DNA from: Aselliscus stoliczkanus
Lineage: Eukaryota; Chordata; Mammalia; Chiroptera; Hipposideridae
NCBI GenBank assembly: GCA_033961575.1
Contig: CM066729.1
Coordinates: 96,227,001 to 96,291,000 of the forward strand
DNA: 64,000 bases
Direction: 5' to 3'
Shown: positions 58,099 to 64,000 of the stretch, piece by piece
Layout of the letters: the number at the start of each line of letters is the position of its first letter
How positions within the stretch are numbered: position 1 is the stretch's first letter
Translations under genes and position numbers: made by a program
Notes under the pieces: model-generated
The model's database searches: none
Told to the model about the DNA's origin: nothing
Seen by the model: only the letters and a program-made list of their open reading frames with translations

Positions 58099-58198
58099 GG
58101 CCCACCGAGTGGCACGGTGGTTAAGCGCTGGTTTGGGAAGCTAGCGGCCCCGGTTCGGTCCTATATATGAGGGCCAGTGACACTGCCCTCAAAAAAAA
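58099..58198 (+). mobile_element. tRNA-derived SINE, short family
   Basis: 'GGCCCACCGAGTGGCACGGTGGTTAAGCGCTGGTTTGGGAAGC', B-box-like 'GGTTCGGTCC', '...GAGGGCCAGTGACACTGCCCTC' and a short A tail. Perfect 15-bp TSD, AAAAATGTTTTTAGG, at 58084-58098 and 58199-58213. Confidence 0.95.
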
Positions 58199-58261
58199 AA
58201 AAATGTTTTTAGGCATTTCAGTTATTTATTTGAACATTTGTGTGCATGCATTTATCTGTGA

Positions 58262-58297
58262 GTGTGTGTGTATGTGCGCGCACGCGTGTGTGTGCAC
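58262..58297. repeat. 36-bp alternating purine-pyrimidine tract with CG core
   Basis: GTGTGTGTGTATGTGCGCGC followed by ACGCGTGTGTGTGCAC: perfect purine-pyrimidine alternation including CGCG steps, which favours Z-DNA. Confidence 0.9.
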
Positions 58298-59540
58298 TTG
58301 TGTAGACAAATCTAAGAAGAAACATTGTGGATACAAAAACAGTGAAAGTCAAGATATTTGTCCCAGTTTGTCATCTGAGGCATTACTTGTGCTACATTAT
58401 GGAGATTTGAAGTATGGTAGCTGGTTTAAGTGTGAACTTGAGAACTAAGATGAGTACATTTGAAACTAAAGGCACAAGCATTGTTGATTTGAGTGCTGTA
58501 GAAAGAGTTGGGAACAGGACCATTCCTTTCCATTGCCCTGCTCTGACAAGCTTTGGGCCTGGGTGGTACCCTGGAAAGCTACAGCTCCAAGTAGATACAG
58601 GTGAATAATTATAGCCATCAGTGACTGACTTTATTTTCAAGGCCATTAGAAGCTGTGAAAGCAATGCAGGTCACGCAGGTGGAAAGCAAATCTTAAATGA
58701 GAAGATTAAGGCTACATACATGACTTCCCTAATTTACACATACAAATCATTGGGGAAAGTTTAGAAAAAAAGTTGCTGGTCCAGAATGTAGCAAAGAGTA
58801 ATGTGGAAACAGAATTTTTTTTTGCAAAATTAATGTTACTTCTTACCCAGTAAGTCTAAAAGGACTCTGTTCTAACATTTAGGTTATAATGCATTTTATA
58901 TTACATTATTCTTTACAACATGAAATGTTAAATTTGAATTAATAAGAAACAAAAGTAATGTAATAATAATAAATCCAACCCCAGTCTGCTGAATATCTGA
59001 ATATCCTTCCTTCCTACTAAACGATTTTCTGTAGTTTCTTGCATAGAATCCAAAATAAATGCATTGCAACTTCTACAATTTTCAAAAGGAACTCTGTGCA
59101 TACAGCTAATACTTAAATTATATTTTCCACTTTGCACTCAATTTTGTAAGGCTTTGACTAGGAGTATTTCCAGTAACATGGCAAGTTTTCTCTTTTGGGG
59201 GTGGTGGTGGTGTAGAGTTCAATATAATTTGTTTTATTATCCTTTAGAACTTATCAATGCATCACTTAATGCAGTTGACCATAATTCAGCAATCAATTTT
59301 TTACCCTCTTAAATCATTATAGACCTTGGAAAAGAAAGCAATCAACATGCATATTTATGTAGACTATATTGAAACTCACTCTTTCCTATTCTTTTGATAA
59401 TGGTAATAAAATGCAAGTCAATAAACATGGATGAGACAGAGAATTTGTGGTATTTAGCCATTTCAACAGATTTATATACTTTTATTCTCTTAGTTTCTGT
59501 AAAATGTTTTCTTGATACACACTTTCTTTAGACATTTAAT

Positions 59541-59601
59541 TATATATGTATATACATATATATATGTGTGTATGTATATATATATATATATATATATATA
59601 A
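59541..59601. repeat. (TA)n/(TATG)n low-complexity tract
   Basis: TATATATGTATATACATATATATATGTGTGTATG followed by a (TA)n run; a poly-T run follows at 59625-59638. Confidence 0.9.
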
Positions 59602-59771
59602 GTTTCCTCAGTGTTTGTTTGTTTTTTTTTTTTTTTTAGTAAATTTGTATTTTTTTAGTAAGCTACAATGTAAAGTAGAATGCATTTAACTGCAGTTTTT
59701 CTCAGGTATACAGCAGCAATGAAAAGAAAGCCTTAAGGGACATTGGCAAAGCCATTGCATATTTCTAATTC

Positions 59772-60010
59772 TCTTCATTCATTCATCAAATGTTTATTGA
59801 GCACCTCTGAATGCGAAGTACTGTGTTAAGCACATAGGGGTTACAAAAATAAGCATTATCCCAAACCTCAAAGACTTCAATCTGATACTCAGAATTAGAC
59901 ACAAAATTACCATGATGAAATGTGACTTGAAAAATGCTGTGAAAACAATAAAAAAAAGTTTATCTGTGGCCAACACAGAAGGAGTTTACAGAAGAGCAGC
60001 ACTGAGATGG
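59772..60010 (-). mobile_element. L2 LINE 3' end, antisense
   Basis: 'CTTCATTCATTCATCAAATGTTTATTGAGCACCTCTGAATGCGAAGTACTGTGTTAAGCACATAGGGGTTACAAAAATAAGCATTATCCC' matches antisense L2 (TTCATTCATTCAACAAATATTTATTGAGCACCTACTATGTGCCAGGCACTGTGCTAGG). '...GACTTGAAAAATGCTGTGAA' continues the order. Confidence 0.8.
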
Positions 60011-60339
60011 AGCATGAGGAATGAACAGGATGTAGCTAGCAGATAAATGGACAGGCCCTCTTGGCATACAGGACCGAAGATGAAAGACACAAGTATGTGA
60101 AGGTGAGCTGTGTGTGGGGGAGATACTAATACTGTTAGAAGTCGGCAAAGGGATGTTTCCTAGAGTGCAAAAAAAATCTTGCACACCAGTCTATATCCCT
60201 AAGGATTTTAACTTCCAAAACAAATCTACTCATGTTGGTCTCTCTTATACTCATTGAATTTTTTCCTCTTACACCTATGAACTTTCAAAGCCCCTCAAAC
60301 TTTATATAATATTTGAAAGTTGACTTCCTCAAAGAGATG

Positions 60340-60540
60340 AAAAAATTTTCTCCATTATATCAACTTGGTCATACCTAATTTATATTTTGTGGCTCTCATA
60401 ACATAGGCCTTTGTTTTTATAATCTATGTAATGTATAATGCCATTACTCTAAACTGCTATGTACAATAGATTGAGGAAAAATAATCAGTCCATTGAACAT
60501 AATAGGCACTCAATAAATATCTGCAAAATGTAGTGATTTC
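60340..60540 (+). mobile_element. Possible L2 3' end, strongly diverged
   Basis: 'GAACATAATAGGCACTCAATAAATATCTGC' resembles the L2/MIR terminal motif (GCACATAGTAGGTGCTCAATAAATGTTTG). Upstream similarity is weak. Confidence 0.45.
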
Positions 60541-60544
60541 CACT

Positions 60545-61760
60545 AATTCAGATGTCAAGGTCACCCAAGAGATTTTTGTAGAGGAGCACAAGCTGAAATG
60601 CCTAGGCTGTAATATTCTTTCTCAGTCTCTGCTCCCCAGACTCACTGGCTGAATTTTTTAAAGCTGCCTTCTTTTAGCCCAGCATTGCCTCTTTTATCTG
60701 TCTTTTTCTCCATGTCCTCTCCATATCTGTTTGCTTCAATAGTGAGCTATTTCCAGCTCAGTATTTCCAGAGATGTATTTACCCTGGAGCTAATGAATTT
60801 AATCTTACTTATGCTGGCCCCTTTCTAGGGCCAGAGAGCTGTTCCAACAATGTTTTCTCATGGTCATGTACTTTCCTAAAATTTGCAAAACTAAGATGAT
60901 AATTCCAACCAGTTAAGAATGCTTCTTTATACTCTTCTTCTCTGTAAAACTTTCTCTAATCCTGAGCAATATTAGAGAGGCTGTTGACAAAATTGAAGAC
61001 TCATATTGTTTAAACTTTGTTCCATATGTTTATGTGGGTCACAGTCTCCTCCTTCAAGTTAGGTTATGACGAAACATCCAAAATAAGAACAGCTTGCAGG
61101 AATACTCCTAGCAACTACTGTTCCAACTTTCTCAATGTCGTGAAGTGAAGGTGAAGGGTGGAAAAGATCATATGGAATAGTGAACATGGCCTTCAGAAGT
61201 ATGTGGTTAGTGAGGACTGTCAGCTGGGCAAAGGGAATTTAAAACCAATCGCTGTGCAAGAAGACTTGAAAGTCTTTGAAATCTTTATATATATAAAACT
61301 GAATCTAATAAGGCATTCTTTAATTTAATACCAATGCCTAAAATGTATGTATTACTAGAAGACTCTTGAGACATTTGTTCCTCCTTTATAATGATAACAC
61401 AGTGTATCCTTTTCAAATATCAACCCCCCTCTAGCATCTCCATAACTAACCTGTCCCCCCATTAATCGCAAAACGCCTATAAAAATCACATTTAAGGACA
61501 TGTGATCATAATATACTCCACAATGAGCATCGGCTGTATTAGAGAAAAATAAGGTAAACGAAGTGTTACCAAGAATAGAAAAGTTTGAAAAAATATGTTG
61601 TATTTTACCTACCTTTCTGAAAACTTGAAGCTCCCTATAAGAAACCTAAATAATTCTTTGCTGTCCTCTTCAACTACAGCTCACACTAAGCCCTAATCAA
61701 TTTACAATATTCAACTAGAACGCTTAATTATTAGCCTTTATTGAATTATTTTTGTTTTTC
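60545..61760. other. Unassigned DNA
   Basis: No exon or repeat family recognised; one modestly GC-richer part near 60.6-60.85 kb. Confidence 0.4.
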
Positions 61761-61769
61761 TGTTTTTCA

Positions 61770-62288
61770 CATGCAAAAAAAGTACATATTTAATTTATAC
61801 AACCCAATTAATTTGGGGATAAATATGCACCTCTGTAATCATCACCACCATTTAAACCACAGACATATCCATCGCCTCCCAAAGTTTTCTCTCACTCTAT
61901 TATTATTGTTGTTGTTGTTATTATCATTTTGTGGTACGAACACTTCACGTAAAATCTACTCTCTTAGAAAACTTTAAATGTAAAATGCGCTGTTGTTAGT
62001 TATAGACACTATGCTGTAGGTCCCCAGAACTAATTTAACTTGAATAACTGAAACTTTGTACCCTTTGACCATCACCTCCCTATTTCCCCCTCTCCCAATT
62101 ACCTGGCATTCTCTGTGCCACTTTTTGCTTCTATGAGTTTGACTATTTTAGATTCCACATATAAGTGAAATTATACAGTATTTACATTTTTGGTTTTGCC
62201 TTATTTCATTTAGCAAATGTCCTCCAGTTCCATTTATGTTGTCACAAATGGCAGGATTTCCTTCTGTTTTAAGGCTGAATAATATTCC

Positions 62289-62348
<60 letters not shown>

Positions 62349-63300
62349 CTGTTTATATATATATACTGTTTTTCACAATGACCATACAAATTTATATTAC
62401 TACAAATGGTACCAGGGTTCCCTTTTCTCCATATCCGCAACAACACTTACTTATCCCTTTTTTTAAAAAAAATAATAGCCATCTTAACAGGTGTGAGGTG
62501 ATACCTCATTGTGGTTTTGATTTGCATTTCCCTGATGATTAGAGATGTTGAGTACCTTTTCATATAACTGTTGGCCATTTGTATGTCTTCGGAAAAATGT
62601 CTATTTAGGTCCTTTACCCATTTTTAAATGGATTATTATTATTTTTGTATTGAGTTGTGGAAGATCCTTATATATTTTGGATATTAATTTTTTATCATAT
62701 ATGATTTGCAAATTTTTTCTCCAATTCCATAGAATGCCTTTTCAATTTGTTAATTTTTTTCTTTGCTGTGCAGAAGCTTTTAAAGCTTGATGTAGTCCTA
62801 TTTGTTTATTTTTGCTTTTGTTGCCTGTGCTTTTGATGTTATATCCAAACAATTGTTGCTGAGACCAATGTCAAGGAGTTTTTTTTTTTTCCCTATGTTT
62901 TCTTCTAGATGATTTTATGGTGTTACATTTAAGTCTTAACCCATTTTGAGTTGGCTTTTGTATGTGGTGTAAGATATGGTTCCAATTTCATTCTTTTGCA
63001 TGTGGATATCCAGTTTTCACAAAACCATTTATTGATGAGACTATTCTTCACCCATTTTTGTATTGTTGATGCCCTTGTCAAAGGTTAATTAACAGTATAT
63101 GTGTGGAATTATTTCTGTTCTCTCTATTCTGTTACATTGGTCTATTTATAGCTTTGCAATATAATTTGAAATCAGGAAGTGTAACACCTACAATTTTGTT
63201 CTTCTTTCTCAATTATTTCTTTGGTTGTTTGGGGTCTTTTCCTATTCTACATTAATTTAAGAATTTTTTTTCTATTTCTGTGAAATATGCCTTTGTAACT
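61770..63300 (-). mobile_element. L1 (L1MA-type), antisense, 5'-truncated
   Basis: Antisense 3'UTR ('GTACATATTTAATTTATACAACCCAATTAATTTGGGG', 'GACACTATGCTGTAGGTCCCCAGAACTAATTTAACTTG') then ORF2 3' part ('CATATAAGTGAAATTATACAGTATTTACATTTTTGG', 'AGGCTGAATAATATTCCATTGTG', 'CCATCTTAACAGGTGTGAGGTGATACCTCATTGTGGTTTTGATTTGCATTTCCCTGATGATTAGAGATGTTGAG', 'TTTGTTGCCTGTGCTTTTGATGTTATATCCAAACAATTG', 'TCTCTATTCTGTTACATTGGTC'). It stops at about 63300. No useful frame. Confidence 0.93.
62291..62347. repeat. (TG)20(TA)n microsatellite inside L1
   Basis: Expanded at the 'TTCCATTGTGTATATATACC' position of antisense L1, a usual birthplace of such repeats. A second TATATATATACTGTTT copy follows. Confidence 0.97.
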
Positions 63301-63629
63301 CAACTTCCTACATTATCTTGACCCTTTTCTGCCTGAACTGCAGACGTATTTTATCTCCTTGAGTGTCACTACATTTTCAGTTATCATCATAAATATTATT
63401 TCAATTCAATTTTTTAATTTATTGTGATTGAGTATAAATATATAACAGCATTATGAGACGTACTAACAAACACAGGAGAAAAAAGAGCCTACAAGGTTAA
63501 ATAAAACGTGGTCTCAGCAAACAGAAAAGCAGAACCACTTAAATGAAAATTTAATAAGATGTATCATAAATGTGGAAGCAAACTGCTTTGGAAACAGAAA
63601 ACTATTTAAACAACATTTTGTTTTAGTTT

Positions 63630-63630
<1 letters not shown>
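63301..63630. other. AT-rich DNA, nothing assigned
   Basis: Short unassigned stretch after the L1. Confidence 0.4.

Positions 63631-63666
<36 letters not shown>
63631..63666. repeat. (TTTA)n tetranucleotide array
   Basis: About nine TTTA units. Confidence 0.95.
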
Positions 63667-63881
63667 CAGAATTGTAGGAAAATCTATGCCAATAAACATT
63701 TTTAAAAATAAGTGTAAAAATTCTCTCAATTTAGGAAATTTTGATAATGGATTATAACTGGATCATAAAGTAGAAAAAGTAAAACTGAAGATGAGACTGG
63801 GAAGAAATTTTATGATAGGATTATGTCATAGAGATTCCTGGGCATCATCATAAAGTATTTATCTATTATTTTATTTTCACA

Positions 63882-63924
<43 letters not shown>
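63882..63924. repeat. (AC)n microsatellite
   Basis: About 21 AC units. Confidence 0.97.
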
Positions 63925-63925
<1 letters not shown>

Positions 63926-64000
63926 ATAAACACAAGTAGACAATTATATACATAATATATTACATTTATATTATTTATACTATATTAATGTATTACATAT

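Overview
This is a window of vertebrate nuclear DNA, AT-rich, CpG-poor and full of old and young retroposons. The repeats point to a bat. Two kinds of tRNA-derived SINE occur: a VES-like family ('...TAGCTCAGTTGGTTAGAGC...GGTTCGATCCC...') and a shorter tRNA-Ser-like family ('GGCCGGCCGAGTGGCGCGGTGGTTAAGCGC...'). The L1 3' ends read '...CTATATAATTTTACTAACCAATGTCACCCCAATAAA', a tail I associate with Chiroptera. Clean 15-bp target-site duplications (TSDs) around several SINEs suggest recent L1 activity, which argues against pteropodids and fits a non-pteropodid bat, perhaps a rhinolophoid. That taxonomic step is inference.

I find no intact protein-coding gene, functional RNA gene or convincing exon. 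The window reads as gene desert or a large intron. All family names were assigned by recognising consensus stretches from memory, so subfamily labels and edges are approximate.

Layout: 0.2-4.4 kb, an L1 5'UTR fragment and a decayed minus-strand L1 with a SINE and microsatellites. 4.5-10.7 kb, mostly unassigned AT-rich DNA. 10.7-13.8 kb, an old plus-strand L1 5'UTR/ORF1 region hit by three later insertions, one carrying a 5S rRNA-like segment next to an L1 tail. 14.6-17.6 kb, a tail-only retroposon, a young SINE, a probable LTR, and a TA-flanked DNA transposon with a SINE inside. 17.6-21.7 kb, L2 copies and a Tigger fossil. 25-29.2 kb, an L2 with a SINE, and a Tigger1-like fossil with a SINE and an LTR inside. 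29.4-34.3 kb, two related ERVL-type LTRs, another LTR and MIRs. 37.4-43.4 kb, L1, MER5, L2, an exon-like low-repeat block, a mariner-derived MITE, a very young SINE and the longest open frame. 43.7-51.4 kb, MaLR and L1 remnants, a dimeric SINE and an MLT1-like LTR. 52.7-53.2 kb, an unidentified GC-richer block. 55.3-57 kb, a 5'-truncated L1 ending in ORF2 and 3'UTR. 57.6-63.3 kb, MIR, SINE, L2 and a long minus-strand L1.

Nothing here looks like a new multi-gene system. The most interesting items are the 5S/L1 junction, the mariner MITE that keeps the transposase C-terminus, the tail-only insertion with a 16-bp TSD, a diverged duplication 11 kb apart, the 252-codon open frame and the exon-like block near 40.0 kb.
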